A stretch of 64,000 nucleotides of DNA from Sphaerotilus mobilis (GCF_004216565.1 NZ_SGWV01000011.1:372001-436000), one strand, 5' to 3'; shown: positions 1-9,800, numbered from the stretch's first letter. Made by a program: numbers and translations. Notes: generated by a model not told the origin, from the sequence alone.

Positions 1-629
1 ACATCGACCTTGCCGGCGCTCAGTTCCTTCTCCAGCAGCTCGCCGGGGTACTGGGCCGGGTCGGGGCTCATCATCTGGTAGGGCACGCCTTGGTCGACCA
101 GGCCGTGCTTGTTGAGCCAGGCGGCCGCCGGGGTGCGGTCGTACAGGCCGATGCGGACCTTCTGGCGGCGCTCGGGCGGCAGGGCCAGGAAGTCCTGCAC
201 CGACTTCACGTCGTCCAGCCCGCGTCCTTGTGCATAGACCATGGCGTAGGTCGAGCGGTAGTAGGGCTTGGTGACGGAGACCTGGTCGAAGCCGACCGGC
301 ACGCCCATCACGATGTCGCAGCGGAAGTCCTCGCCGGGCAGCTTGTAGCGCAGCGTGTTGCGGATGAAGGCCAGCCGGGCGGGGAAGGAGTAGTACTGCA
401 CCGGCAGGCCCATGGCCTTGCCGAACAGGTCGGCCAGCCGGTTCTCGATGCCCTCGGCGGCGACGTTGGAGAAGGGCAGGTTGTTCGGGTCCTGACAGAC
501 CTTCAGGGCCTTGCGCTCGGGCTCGTCCTGGGCTTGCGCGAGGGCGGGCAGGGCGACGGCGGCCAGGGCGACCAGCCCGGCGGCCAGGCGGCTCAGGGAC
601 GCGGTGCGGGCCGGGCGGGTGTCGTTCAT
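1..629 (-). CDS. xoxJ: XoxJ/MoxJ-type periplasmic binding protein, partial at window edge
   Basis: Translation of the complement gives an exported protein starting MNDTRPARTASLSRL with a hydrophobic Ala/Leu-rich signal peptide ending near ALAQAQ, then the family hallmark LKVCQDPNNLPFSN and, further on, CDIVMGVPVG and KPYYRSTYAMVYA. These are typical of quinoprotein-dehydrogenase-associated solute-binding proteins (MoxJ/XoxJ). XoxJ is thought to help activate or load the XoxF methanol dehydrogenase in the periplasm; its exact role is not settled. The ATG at 629 overlaps the stop of the cytochrome gene by 4 bases (ATGA), so the start is well supported and translation is probably coupled. About 209 codons are visible; the C-terminus lies left of the window. 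It is the third gene of the xoxF-xoxG-xoxJ operon. An amino-acid binding protein of an ABC system is the alternative, made unlikely by the neighbours. Confidence 0.88.
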   Translation of the reverse strand, partial: MNDTRPARTASLSRLAAGLVALAAVALPALAQAQDEPERKALKVCQDPNNLPFSNVAAEGIENRLADLFGKAMGLPVQYYSFPARLAFIRNTLRYKLPGEDFRCDIVMGVPVGFDQVSVTKPYYRSTYAMVYAQGRGLDDVKSVQDFLALPPERRQKVRIGLYDRTPAAAWLNKHGLVDQGVPYQMMSPDPAQYPGELLEKELSAGKVD

Positions 630-1045
630 TTGGCTTCTTCCACCTTGGAACGGGTGATGGCGCCGTCAGAGCGGCCCTTGAGGTAGGCGTAGAGCTGGTC
701 GATGTTGTCCATCACCACCTTGCTGGTGCCGAAGCTCTGCATGCCCTTCTCGAGCCGGCCGTCGCGCACGGTCTTGATGAACTCTTCCTTGGTGAGCACC
801 TTCAGGCTGGCGAGCAGCGAGGGGCCCACCATGCCTTCCTGGTTGGCGCCGTGGCAGCGGTCACAGGCAGCCTGACGCCAGGCGCGGAAGCCCTTCATCG
901 TGTTGGCATCGACCTTGTAGCCGTCAACGACGGTGTAGAGCGGCGTCTCGACCTTGTCCTGCGCCGATGCGGCCGGGCTGGTGACGAGGGTGGCCAGCGC
1001 GGTCAGTGCGAGGGCAAGGAGGGGAGCGGCTTTTCCAGTTCTCAT
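626..1045 (-). CDS. xoxG: Cytochrome c (XoxG/cL-type), electron acceptor of XoxF
   Basis: This 139-residue protein has a signal peptide (about residues 1-28, ending SPAASA), a single haem-attachment motif CDRCH at residues 61-65, and a likely axial methionine at 102 (GMQSFG). It is therefore a small class I periplasmic c-type cytochrome. Its place directly between xoxF and xoxJ makes it the probable electron acceptor of the methanol dehydrogenase, passing electrons toward the terminal oxidase. It is shorter than many XoxG/MxaG proteins (about 170-200 residues), so a more generic cytochrome of the same operon role is possible. It lies 86 bases downstream of xoxF and its stop overlaps the xoxJ start. 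Confidence 0.87.
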   Translation of the reverse strand: MRTGKAAPLLALALTALATLVTSPAASAQDKVETPLYTVVDGYKVDANTMKGFRAWRQAACDRCHGANQEGMVGPSLLASLKVLTKEEFIKTVRDGRLEKGMQSFGTSKVVMDNIDQLYAYLKGRSDGAITRSKVEEAK

Positions 1046-1077
1046 GACATCTCGGGATCAGGTGTTCATCGGGACAG

Positions 1078-1110
1078 AAGGCCGGCGCGCCCGGGAGGCG
1101 CGCCGACCTT
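1078..1110 (-). promoter_or_regulatory. Strong GC-rich stem-loop between xoxF and xoxG
   Basis: The spacer between xoxF and xoxG contains an inverted repeat: 1078-1091 pairs with 1097-1110 (about 13 of 14 positions) around a 5-base loop. No T-run follows on the minus strand, so it is not a classic intrinsic terminator. It may protect the 3' end of xoxF mRNA or lower expression of the downstream genes relative to xoxF; that role is inferred from position only. Confidence 0.6.
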
Positions 1111-1131
1111 CTCTTTCAGCACATGGCCAGA

Positions 1132-2964
1132 TCAGTTGGGCAGCGCGAACACGGTCAGCGAGCCGCCGAGTTCGGTGTACTGATTCAGCTCACGGTAGCC
1201 ACCCACGGCACCCAGGCCGTCGGTGTCCTTCTCGAGACCTGCGGCCATGCCGATGCCGGCCCAGCCACCGATGCCAGAGAACACGCCCAGGTACTGCTTG
1301 CCCTTGTGCTCATAGGTGAACACGTTGCCGATGATCCCGGAGGGCGTCTTGAACTTGAACAACTCCTTGTTGATGTCGTTCTTGTCGACGCACTTCAGGT
1401 AGCCCTCGAGCGTGCCGTAGCAGGACAGACCGCCAGCGGTGTTGAGCGAGCCGGACCAGACCGAGAACTTCTCGGCCTTGGACTGCACGATCTTGCCGGT
1501 GCCGGCATCCCAGGTGATGTAGTTGCCCATGCCACCGTGGCTGCCCGGGGCCGGGAACATCGACAGCGTCGCGCCGACGTACGGCTGGCCGGCGGTGTAC
1601 TCGACCTTGAACGGCTCGTAGTCCATGCAGACGTGGTTGGTCGGCACGTAGAACAGCTTGGTCTCGGGGTCGTAGGACGCCGGTTGCTGGTCCTTGGAAC
1701 CCAGCGCCGCCGGGCAGATGCCCTTGGTGTTGACGTCAGGTCCGTTCTGCGCGGTCGAGTACTTGGAGACGACCTGCGGACGGCCGCTCTTCATGTCGAC
1801 GTGCGTGGCCCAGTTCACCTTCGGGTCGTACTTCTCGGCCACCAGCAGCGCACCGCTGACGCGGTCCAGGGTGTAGGCAAAGCCGTTGCGGTCGAAGTGC
1901 ACCAGTGCCTTGGTCAGCTTGCCCTTGACGTTGATGTCCGCCAGGATCATCTCGTTGATGCCGTCGAAGTCCCACTCGTCGTACGGGGTCATCTGGTAGA
2001 CCCAGTTGACCTTGCCCGAGTCGACGTCACGCGACCAGATCGACATCGTCCACTTGTTGTCGCCCGGGCGTTGCGCCGGGTTCCAGGTCGACGGGTTGCC
2101 GGTGCCGTAGTAGACCGCGTTGGTCGCCTTGTCGTAGCTGTACCAGCCCCAGGTGGTGCCGCCGCCGATCTTCCACTGGTCGCCTTGCCAGGTCTTCAGC
2201 GACGAGTCGCGGCCGACCGGCGTGACCTTGCCGTCCGCCCACGTCGTCGTCTTGTCCGGGTCCATCAGCATCTCGCTGTCGGGGCCGACCGAATAGCCCT
2301 TCCAGACCTGCTTGCCGGTCTTGATGTCGTAGGCGGCCAGGAAGCCGCGCACGCCCCACTCACCGCCGGAGATGCCGGTGATGACCTTGTCCTTGAAGAC
2401 GTGCGGTGCGTTGGTGTTGACCGCGCCCAGCTTCGGATCGCCGTTCTTGACGGTCCAGACCAGCTTGCCGGACTTGGCGTCCAGGGCGATCAGGTTGGAG
2501 TCGGCCTGCTGCAGGAAGACCTTGCCTTCGGCATACGCCAGGCCGCGGTTGACGGTGTCGCAGCACATCTGCGGAATCACCGCCGGGTCTTGCTTCGGCT
2601 CGTACTTCCAGAGGATCTTCTGGGTGTCGAGGTCGATCGCGAAGACCTTGTTCGGGAACGGCGAGTGCAGGTACATCGTGCCGTCAACAACCAGCGGCGA
2701 GCCTTCATGGCCGCGCAGCACGCCGGTCGAGAAGGTCCAGGCGACCTGCATCTTGCCGACGTTGCTCTTGTTGATCTGCTTGAGCTGGCTGTAGCGCTGG
2801 TTGTACATGTCGCCCGCCTGCATCGCCCAGTTCTTGGGGTTGGCGATGTGCTTCTCGACGTCGGCGTTGGCCATCGTCAGGGCCGGCATGCCCAGCAGGG
2901 CGACGCAGGCCCCGCGGATCAGCCATTGGCCAGTCTTGCCGGCAGTGTTGCCAGTTGAAGTCAT
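1132..2964 (-). CDS. xoxF: Lanthanide-type PQQ methanol dehydrogenase XoxF
   Basis: A 610-residue periplasmic quinoprotein alcohol dehydrogenase oxidising methanol (and perhaps other short alcohols) to the aldehyde with PQQ. After a signal peptide (about residues 1-33, ending LTMANA) come the vicinal disulfide pair Cys134-Cys135 (QMCCD), the metal ligand Glu202 in GGEWG, Asn290 in YGTGNP, and Asp332 in the motif DEWDFDG. The second Asp of that motif (Asp334, two residues after the catalytic Asp) is the extra ligand known from lanthanide-dependent XoxF enzymes; calcium MxaF enzymes have Ala there. Repeated W-docking blades are visible. A good ribosome site (AAGGAG, 2973-2978) supports the start. 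It leads the xoxF-xoxG-xoxJ operon. No mxa or PQQ synthesis genes are in the window. Confidence 0.94.
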   Translation of the reverse strand: MTSTGNTAGKTGQWLIRGACVALLGMPALTMANADVEKHIANPKNWAMQAGDMYNQRYSQLKQINKSNVGKMQVAWTFSTGVLRGHEGSPLVVDGTMYLHSPFPNKVFAIDLDTQKILWKYEPKQDPAVIPQMCCDTVNRGLAYAEGKVFLQQADSNLIALDAKSGKLVWTVKNGDPKLGAVNTNAPHVFKDKVITGISGGEWGVRGFLAAYDIKTGKQVWKGYSVGPDSEMLMDPDKTTTWADGKVTPVGRDSSLKTWQGDQWKIGGGTTWGWYSYDKATNAVYYGTGNPSTWNPAQRPGDNKWTMSIWSRDVDSGKVNWVYQMTPYDEWDFDGINEMILADINVKGKLTKALVHFDRNGFAYTLDRVSGALLVAEKYDPKVNWATHVDMKSGRPQVVSKYSTAQNGPDVNTKGICPAALGSKDQQPASYDPETKLFYVPTNHVCMDYEPFKVEYTAGQPYVGATLSMFPAPGSHGGMGNYITWDAGTGKIVQSKAEKFSVWSGSLNTAGGLSCYGTLEGYLKCVDKNDINKELFKFKTPSGIIGNVFTYEHKGKQYLGVFSGIGGWAGIGMAAGLEKDTDGLGAVGGYRELNQYTELGGSLTVFALPN

Positions 2965-3419
2965 GGATCTGTCTCCTTGCTCTTTCGGTGGTGGACGGAC
3001 GGGGGGGTAGGACGGGCTCGCCGGAAACCACCTGTGTCCGGGGCGAGCGGAACTGCCCCCTCACTTCCGCAACTCCCGTGCCCGTGATGCACGCCACACA
3101 TCGCGTGTTCTTCGCGGTGCGGTGCAACATGCGACGCGGTCCGCCATCACCTTTCGCGTTAACCCTTGAAACCAGGCCGGGCATCCCCGCGTCGACGGCC
3201 TTCAAAGCATGCGGATGGGCTGGATGGCCGTGTTCAAGGGCCTTCGCGGCGATCAGGGTTCAGGGAAAGTCCTGATCCGGTGGTCCGGCCCGACCACCGT
3301 TCAGGTCGCCCGGAAGACCGTCGCCGCACGGCAACCTGTCGCGCCGAAGGCTGTGGCGTCATCACTTTCGGGACACTGTGTTGCAGGTCCTGCGCAAGGG
3401 CTGCGGCTGGCTGGTCCGG
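2965..3419. other. Upstream region of xoxF, no gene recognised
   Basis: This 455-base spacer lies between xoxF (leftward) and the stop of the YkgJ-like gene. It must hold the xoxF promoter, since xoxF has its own ribosome site here. Short open frames in it have no family resemblance and poor coding character. I could not find a convincing -35/-10 pair or a riboswitch. Confidence 0.5.
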
Positions 3420-3779
3420 TCAGTCCAGCGGCGGCAGACCGTGGCGCGCGCGGGCCCGGTTGCAGGCCTCGTCGCCACGCCCGAGCGGCGCGAGCATGCC
3501 GAACTCGCGGCAGGGCCCCGGCCGCCATTCATGGATGCCGCAGCAGGCCTTCTCGCCCACCGTGCCGACCAGGGCCGCGCAACGTGGCCGGGCGTGGTCG
3601 GTGCCGCGCATGCGGGCGCTGTGAGCGGTGATCTCGACCGCCAGGCCATCGGGCACGCAGCCGCCATGCGACTGCAGTTCATCGACCGCGAAGTCGACCC
3701 GGAAGCTGGCGCAGCAGGCACCGCAGCGCAGGCAGGGGTTGTCGTGGGCGGGAACGTTTGCGGTGGGCGCTGGGGTCAT
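3420..3779 (-). CDS. YkgJ/UPF0153 family cysteine-cluster protein
   Basis: A 119-residue protein with ten cysteines. The block CLRCGACC (residues 16-23), then C41, C67, the pair C79-C80 and C90 in RPGPCREF match the YkgJ (UPF0153, putative zinc- or iron-chelating) domain. The function of the family is not established. I chose the ATG at 3779, about 10 residues before the cluster; the open frame continues upstream into mshP in another frame, but that stretch has no resemblance to the family. It is the last leftward gene after the pilus operon, 101 bases beyond mshP, and could be co-transcribed with it without being part of the pilus. Confidence 0.8.
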   Translation of the reverse strand: MTPAPTANVPAHDNPCLRCGACCASFRVDFAVDELQSHGGCVPDGLAVEITAHSARMRGTDHARPRCAALVGTVGEKACCGIHEWRPGPCREFGMLAPLGRGDEACNRARARHGLPPLD

Positions 3780-3880
3780 GGGTGTGGTCACGGCGGGCCG
3801 AAAGGCGGGGTCGATTCTCGTGTCCGTTGCGTGTGTCCCATGCATGTGGCCCATGCGTGTGTCCGGTGGGCCCCGGCGAC

Positions 3881-4342
3881 TCACCGTGCCAGGGTCACTT
3901 CGCGCTGCCGCTCGACATGGTTCAGCCCGACCGCGCGGCTCGCATCCGGACAGCCGGCGCTGCTGTTGCAGGCCGTCGCCTGGATGCGCCAGACCGTCAG
4001 CACACGCGGCACGCCGGGGCTGGTCTCGCCCTCGTGGTAGGTGCTGCGGCTGCAACTCACGCTGACCCACGTGCCGGTGTCGGCGCTCAGGTCCAGGGTC
4101 TGGCGCGCGCCGTCCGCGCAGCTGGTCCAGCTGCCCTTCAGGGCCTCGTGCAGGCCCCACTCGATGCCGGCACGTGCCGCCAGACCGGCCCGCGCGGCCA
4201 GCAGGCTCTGGCTGGCCGTGATCTGCTGACCGACGCCCAGCCGGACCAGTGCGGCGGCCAGACCGGCCAGCACCACCAGCACGGCGATGGCGGCGATGGC
4301 GCCAAAGCCGGTCTGAGCGGAACGGGGCAATGCGGGTCTCAT
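3881..4342 (-). CDS. mshP: MshP-like minor pilus assembly protein
   Basis: This 153-residue protein has an N-terminal stretch with a prepilin-like glycine (SAQTGFGAIAAIAV) followed by one hydrophobic helix (about residues 12-36) and a Cys-containing globular part. Length, topology and place at the end of mshC-D-O-P identify it as MshP, the PilX-like component thought to sit in the pilus tip complex. The usual Glu at mature position 5 is absent, as is common in PilX/MshP-like proteins. Its ATG overlaps the mshO stop by 4 bases (ATGA). Identification rests on context more than on sequence, because this family is poorly conserved. Confidence 0.75.
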   Translation of the reverse strand: MRPALPRSAQTGFGAIAAIAVLVVLAGLAAALVRLGVGQQITASQSLLAARAGLAARAGIEWGLHEALKGSWTSCADGARQTLDLSADTGTWVSVSCSRSTYHEGETSPGVPRVLTVWRIQATACNSSAGCPDASRAVGLNHVERQREVTLAR

Positions 4343-5235
4343 GGCACGTTGGGTACATGCGCGCCCATGCTGAGGTGGGCGCTCTCGCCGTGGCGGGTGA
4401 TCTCGAACTCGATCCAGACGAAGCCGCTCTGCTGGGTGGCGCCCTGGTTGGGGTCGTGCACGAAGTTGCAGGCGCGCACGCCGCTGGCAACCACCACGCC
4501 GCCGCTGACCGGGCAGGTCGTGGGCGCGGCAGCGTCGTAGCCATAGCCGGACAGGCGCAGCAACTGGCCCCGGCCATTGCCCTGCGCATCGAGCGTGCCG
4601 TCCGCGCCGACGCAGCTGTAGAACACCGCCTGCTGGTCCTGCGGGACGATGCTGTAGCGGCCGCCGTCGTAGCCGGGCGAGACCTGCAGCGGCTCGATCG
4701 TCAGCCGCACCACGCCGTAGACGGCGGCGGGTGTCTCGACGGCGGTGATGCGGCTGCGGTTCAGGCCTTCGTAGACATCGTTGCCGTTCTGGTTGTTGAT
4801 GACGACGGTGTCGCCCACGGCCGCTGGTGTGCCGCTGGCGCTGAGCACGTCGAAGGTGGTCGTGGTGGTGCCGGTGTCGACCCAGGCGCTGCAGTTGGCG
4901 CCCGGTGTGCAGCCCACGCCGCTGTCGTTGACGGTGTCCGGCCCGCTGCGGTAGCGCCCGCCGCCGCTGGCGGGCAGCAGCTCGACGCACTGGTTGCCGG
5001 GCGTGCGGATCGAGTTGGGCACGGCGCGCCGGACCTCGCGCACCATCGTCGCCAGGCTGTTCTCGGCCTCGACCTGCAAGGCCGCACGTTCGCGCGTGAC
5101 GAGGTAGCCGTCGATGGCCGGGCGCAGGAAGACCGTCAGCGTCGCGGCCAGCACGCCGGCCACCACCATCACGACGATCATCTCGACCAGGGTGAAGCCC
5201 GGCATCGGCCGACGTGGTGTGTGCAGCAGGCTCAT
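4339..5235 (-). CDS. mshO: MshO-like pseudopilin/minor pilin
   Basis: A 298-residue protein with a type IV prepilin signature PGFTLVEM at residues 12-19: processing after the glycine by a prepilin peptidase, Glu at mature position 5, then a hydrophobic helix to about residue 37. The remainder is a beta-rich, Cys-containing globular domain. Size and order (mshC, D, O, P) fit MshO. Minor pilins of this set prime pilus assembly and form the tip. It overlaps both neighbours by 4 bases. No prepilin peptidase gene is in the window, so processing must rely on one elsewhere (for example PilD). Confidence 0.82.
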   Translation of the reverse strand: MSLLHTPRRPMPGFTLVEMIVVMVVAGVLAATLTVFLRPAIDGYLVTRERAALQVEAENSLATMVREVRRAVPNSIRTPGNQCVELLPASGGGRYRSGPDTVNDSGVGCTPGANCSAWVDTGTTTTTFDVLSASGTPAAVGDTVVINNQNGNDVYEGLNRSRITAVETPAAVYGVVRLTIEPLQVSPGYDGGRYSIVPQDQQAVFYSCVGADGTLDAQGNGRGQLLRLSGYGYDAAAPTTCPVSGGVVVASGVRACNFVHDPNQGATQQSGFVWIEFEITRHGESAHLSMGAHVPNVP

Positions 5236-5726
5236 GACGCGTAGTCCGTGCGCCAGGTGCGCAGCGTCAGGTCGGCGCTGCCGCTGCGGCTGACGGTGAC
5301 GCTGATGCGCCGGGCTGCGGAGATGCCACCCAGCGCGACCGGCTCGATCGCCACCCGCACCGAATAGCCCGCCAGCGCCGCGATCGGCACGCCGTCGATG
5401 CCGCAGATGCGGCCGGTCGTGGCGTAGCCGGCGTAGTCGCCGATGTCGTTCCAGGTGTCGCGCGCGCAGTCGGTCGTCGGGGCGTCGTTCGCGCTGGCGG
5501 CATAGGGCTTGAGGGCGATCTCCTCGATCAGCTCCTCGGCGATCGCCTGCATCTGGCGCTGCACGAGCGGGTCGGCCGAGCCGCGCCCCACGGTCGAATA
5601 GGCCAGCATCACGCCGGCCAGGCCGACACCGATGACGACCATGGCCAGCACCAGCTCGACCAGCGTCAGGCCTTGCCGGGCGCGCCGGCCGGCGGACCGT
5701 CCGTTGCGGCTACTGGACGCGGCCAT
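5232..5726 (-). CDS. mshD: MshD-like minor pilin
   Basis: A 164-residue prepilin-like protein. The leader is long and basic and ends RQG, followed by LTLVELVLAMVVIGVGLAG, the class III signal with Glu5 and a hydrophobic helix. The C-terminal part contains two cysteines likely to be disulfide-bonded. Gene order gives the name MshD (PilV-like). The start at 5726 overlaps the end of mshC by 17 bases, and the stop overlaps the mshO start by 4 bases, so mshC-D-O-P are almost certainly co-transcribed and translationally coupled. Confidence 0.8.
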   Translation of the reverse strand: MAASSSRNGRSAGRRARQGLTLVELVLAMVVIGVGLAGVMLAYSTVGRGSADPLVQRQMQAIAEELIEEIALKPYAASANDAPTTDCARDTWNDIGDYAGYATTGRICGIDGVPIAALAGYSVRVAIEPVALGGISAARRISVTVSRSGSADLTLRTWRTDYAS

Positions 5727-6228
5727 GCAGGCCCTCCACCGTGATCGTGGCGACGTCGCCCGCGTCGAAGGTGTAGCGGCTCGTGGTGGTCGCCGTGGCG
5801 CTCTCGCCGACGCCGCCCGAGGGCAGGAAGTAGAGCGTGCGGGACGGGCTCGCCGTGACCGTCCAGCCGCGCGGCGCGACCAGCGCGATGGGCTGGCCGT
5901 CCGGCCCGATCAGGTCGGCGCTGCAGTCGCTCGCACCGAAGGCGCTGGCGATGCGCAGGCGCAGCACCGGCGGGCTGGCGTTGTCGAAGCTGGCGCACAC
6001 CACACGCCGATGCCCACGGGCCAGCGCATGGCCTTGTCGCAGCGTGGCGACGACACCATCACGCCAGGCCTGACCCTGCACCTGCGTGGTCGACGACCAG
6101 CGCGGCAGTGCCACGACGGCCATCACGCCGACCATCACCAACACGGCGATCAGCTCGACCAGCGTGTAGCCACGCCCGCCCGGGTGGGCGTGGTGCGGAT
6201 GCGTGGGCGCGGGTCGTGACAAGGCCAT
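5710..6228 (-). CDS. mshC: MshC-like minor pilin (GspH/FimT type)
   Basis: The protein is 172 residues from the chosen ATG at 6228. It carries GRGYTLVELIAVLVMVGVM, the prepilin cleavage site with Glu5 and the N-terminal helix, then a GspH/FimT-like beta domain with two cysteines. An in-frame ATG at 6288 would add 20 residues without hydrophobic or conserved character, so the shorter form is preferred. It begins a four-gene minor pilin block and is separated from the preceding mshQ by the repeat-rich spacer, which may contain its own promoter. Confidence 0.8.
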   Translation of the reverse strand: MALSRPAPTHPHHAHPGGRGYTLVELIAVLVMVGVMAVVALPRWSSTTQVQGQAWRDGVVATLRQGHALARGHRRVVCASFDNASPPVLRLRIASAFGASDCSADLIGPDGQPIALVAPRGWTVTASPSRTLYFLPSGGVGESATATTTSRYTFDAGDVATITVEGLHGRVQ

Positions 6229-6288
6229 GGTCACGCCGATCGTGCCGCAGGGGGCGGCCGGGCAAGGGCGGAAAAGAGGGGGCCGCAC

Positions 6289-6891
6289 CGGCTTGTCGCC
6301 ACCGCCTCCCGGCGCGGCGGCCGTCCTCTAGCGGGGACGATGATCAACCGGCGCGTGCCCGATCAACCGGAGAACGGTGTTCATCGCACCGATTCACATC
6401 ACCCGCATGCGTCAACCCGCATGCCATCGGTAGGTCGGACACCCCGCACGCCAACCGGTAGGTGGGACACCCCGTGTCCGACGTCCTGTTGCCCGCAGCC
6501 ACCGATCCAGAACGTTGACCACCGCGCCAACACCGGCCGTGTCGGGCGCGCCCAGCGCGTTGAACGCGGTTGCAGGTTGGAGGCCCATCGGCACCAGCCC
6601 GTCGGACACAGGGTGTCCGACCTACCGGGGCGGTGCCCGATCGGCCGGCATTTGCCAATGGACCGGCGATGACCCGATCGACCGGCGCATGCCCGATCAA
6701 CCGGGGAACGGTGTTCACCGCACCGATTCACGTCACCCGCACGCGTCACCCACCCGCGACACCCCGCACGCCAACCGGTAGGTCGGACACCCCGTGTCCG
6801 ACGGGCTGTTGCCCGCAGCCACCGATCCAGAACGGTGACCACCGCGCCAACACCGGCCGTGTTGAACGCACGATAGGGACGTGTGTTCCGG
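6289..6891. repeat. REP-like palindrome spacer with a duplicated 190-200 bp segment
   Basis: No gene is supported here. The segment 6342-6542 recurs, with a few substitutions and a 14-base net deletion, as 6676-6862; the last about 104 bases (6439-6542 and 6759-6862, offset 320) are nearly identical. Embedded in it are imperfect or perfect palindromes of the form GTCGGACAC-N3-GTGTCCGAC at 6462-6482 (one mismatch), 6601-6621 (inverted, perfect arms) and 6782-6802 (perfect arms), each flanked by GGTAG or CTACC. A half copy lies near 6430-6445. Such short palindromes with a conserved flank are typical of REP/BIME elements, which are moved by RAYT (TnpA-REP) transposases encoded elsewhere. They sit in the only long gap of the pilus operon, downstream of mshQ. 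Confidence 0.85.
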
Positions 6892-9800
6892 TCAATCCAC
6901 CTCCCGCACCTGCGTCGTCAGCCGCGATTCCGGGCTGTAGACGCCGAAGCTGGCGCGGGCGGAGGGGTCGCGGTCGAAGCCGGAGCTGCAGGAGCCGGTG
7001 CGTGAGCGCAGCCAGGGCAGGCCGGCGCCAGTGCTGCTGGCGATGGCGCCGAAACTGCCGCCGGGGCTGGCCACGCAGCTTGCGTCGCTGGTGCTGTGGC
7101 CGAGGTTGATCGCGATGTCGACCGTGCCGGTGCCCCGGGGACTGGGCGGTGCCAGGCGCAGCTTGCCTTGTCCGCCGCTCAGGCTGATCGATTGCACCGC
7201 AGCGGTCCAGTTGGCGCTGCCGCCGCGGTGGCTGCGCGGTGTGCTGCGGGCGATGGCTGCCGTGGGCATGACCGTGCAGTGATCGTCGCTGGAGGGCACC
7301 CAGCTGCGGCCGCTCCAGTGGTCGACCTGGAGGGTCAGTTCCAGCGGCTGGCGGTCGCTGCCGTAGGCGTTGCTGATGCGCAGCCGGCCGCTGCGCAGCG
7401 CCATCACCGGATCGCTGCCGACACCGCCGACCGGTGCGCTGCTGACGCCGTCGGCGTCGCTGCCCCGCAGCACCACGCTGCGCGGGGCGGTGAGCTTGTC
7501 GGTGTAGGCATAGGCCGGGGCCGCGCTGCCGCTGACCGTGGCGATGCCGGCGCGGAAGCTGCTCGCGGCAATGCTGCCGTTGACGAGGTGGCCGCCCCCG
7601 AGTCCGCCGACTTCGGACAGGCTCACCCGCTGAGCCAGGTTCGGCGTGGTCAGGCTGCTGCCGTCGTAGTTGCGGGTCAGCGCACCGGCGGCGTTGAGGG
7701 CCTGCACCGTCACCGCGAAGGGCTGGCCGGCATAGCTCCAGGCACCGCAGGACGGCGTGGCGCTCAGCGCCAGGCGCTGGGGGACGAAGCGCCCGATCGT
7801 GCCGGCCGTGCCGGTGCTGCCCAGCACATCCAGGCCGCTGCCGAGGTAGTTGTCCAGCGCGACGTTCAGGTCGATGCGGCCGACCTCGCTCCAGCTCAGG
7901 TTGCTCGCGCTGGCGATGCCGCCGCTGAAGGCGCCCAGGCTGCCGCTGAAGACGCCGTCGACCGCGCCGCTGCCAGTCGGCGCAGCCCGCACCGCCGACA
8001 GGGCGACCGACGGGGCTGGCGCTTCGCGGCCGAAGTTGGGCATCACCGCTCCGGCCGCATTGAGCGCCCGCACGCGCGCCGGGAAGGCCGCACCGGCGAC
8101 GATCGGGCCGCTGGGCAGGTTGTCGATCGCCAGCACCGACGGCGCGGCGATCACGTTTGCCGAGCCGCTCAGGCCAGCGGCGGCCAGTGCGTCGCCCGCC
8201 GCGCCGGTCAGACCGAACAGCAGCTCGATCTGGCCGGCATCGGGGTAGCTCAGTCTGGCCGTCGCGACACCCTGGGCATCGAAGCGCAGGTTCAGCAACT
8301 GGCCGTTGCCATCGCAGGCCGCGCTGGCGTTGCCGCTGGCGTTCAAGGGCTGGTCGTTGACGCGGGCGGCCAGCGTGCCGCTGGGCGGGTTGACGTAGCG
8401 GCAGCGGGTGGTCAGCGAGCGCACCGTGTTGGCCAGCGCAGCCACGCAGACGCTGGCGTTGTCGGCGCGGCGCACCGCCCGCAGCGTGACGGGTGCATCG
8501 ACGCCGGCCACATGGTTCGTGAGGCTCACTTGCAGGCCGACATCGGCGGCGCTGTAGGCACAGGTGGGACTGCCGAAGTTGCAGGTTGCCGCGCTTTGCG
8601 CCTCGGGCAGGCTGGACGCCATGCCCAGCGTCGTGGTGCCTGCGACCGGCAACTGCATCGCCACGCGGGTGCTGCTGGCACCCGGCGCGATCGAGAAGCT
8701 GGCGCCATCGGACCAGACCGTCGCCACATGGCTGGACGAGAGCGTGCCGATCAGCCCGGCCGTGTAGGGCCGCGCGCAGGCGGCGTCCTCGCAGGCGACC
8801 ACCTCGATCGAGTCGGCCGCGCAGGTCAGGCCAGTGCCGCTGGCATGGCGCAGTTCCAGGTGGTGCAGCGGCGGCGTGCAGAGGTGGGTCTGGACCAGGT
8901 CCAGCGCGATCTCGGCCACGCCGAGTTCGTAGTTGGACACGCGCAGCTCGTCGATCTGGCCGTTGGCCGAGTTGGCCGTGGCACCGGAGGGCGTGACGGC
9001 GCTGCGGTTGTCGCCGACGTAGAGCGAGGCCAGGCTCGGGTCGAGCTGGCCATTGGTCTTGTTGGAGGCCACCGCCGCCTGCAGGCCGTTGAGGTAGATG
9101 CGGGTGGTGCTCTGGGTGTTGTTGGTGCCCGACAGCAGGGACCAGGTCACCGCGACATGGGTCCAGGCGCCTGCAAGCACGACCTGGGCAGACGTGGTCG
9201 CCTGCAGCTGCGTGCCGTTGCTGTCGCTGACCACGAACTGCAGCGCTCCGGTGGCTGTGCGTTGCAGGTGGAAGGGCCGGCCGGCGAGCGTTGTCGCGCT
9301 CATCAACATGCCAGCCGTGCCGCTGGCCCAGACCGTGTTGGCGCGGTACCAGAACGACAGCGTGCCGCTGCTGCCGATGGCCGTGTCGACATCCAGCGAG
9401 GTGTCGACCGCCGAGATGGCCGTCGTCGTGTTGAGCGGGATGTTGGCGCGCCGGCAGACCCGGCCGCTGTCCTGCACGCTGGCCGAGCCCACGCGCAGGC
9501 CGTGGTTGCGGTTGCCGGACGAATCGCGCACCTCGCCGATCGTGCCGCTCCAGGCGCTGGTCTCGTCGAAGCGGTATTCGGCCACCCGGTCGGGCGTGTC
9601 GCTGGGCACATACCAGCGGATCGCCGTGCCGTTGGCGTTGTAGCCGCTGTTGTAGGAGTACTGGGTGTAGTCGCTCGTGTCGACCTGCACGCCGATGGTC
9701 GCGTTCGAGCCCGAGGCGTTGGCGTTGCCGTACTGGAACTTGAACTCGCCGTTCTCGAACAGGATGATCTGGAAGGTGTAGGGCGTGCTGGTGTTGTACT

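Noticed and set aside
3780-4589. Extending the YkgJ-like gene upstream to about 390 residues
   Set aside because: The added part lies over mshP and mshO in another frame and resembles no protein.
6340-6862. Possible CRISPR array or small genes in the repeat spacer
   Set aside because: Repeats are palindromic and irregularly spaced, in both orientations, without regular unique spacers; small frames there are by-products of the repeats.
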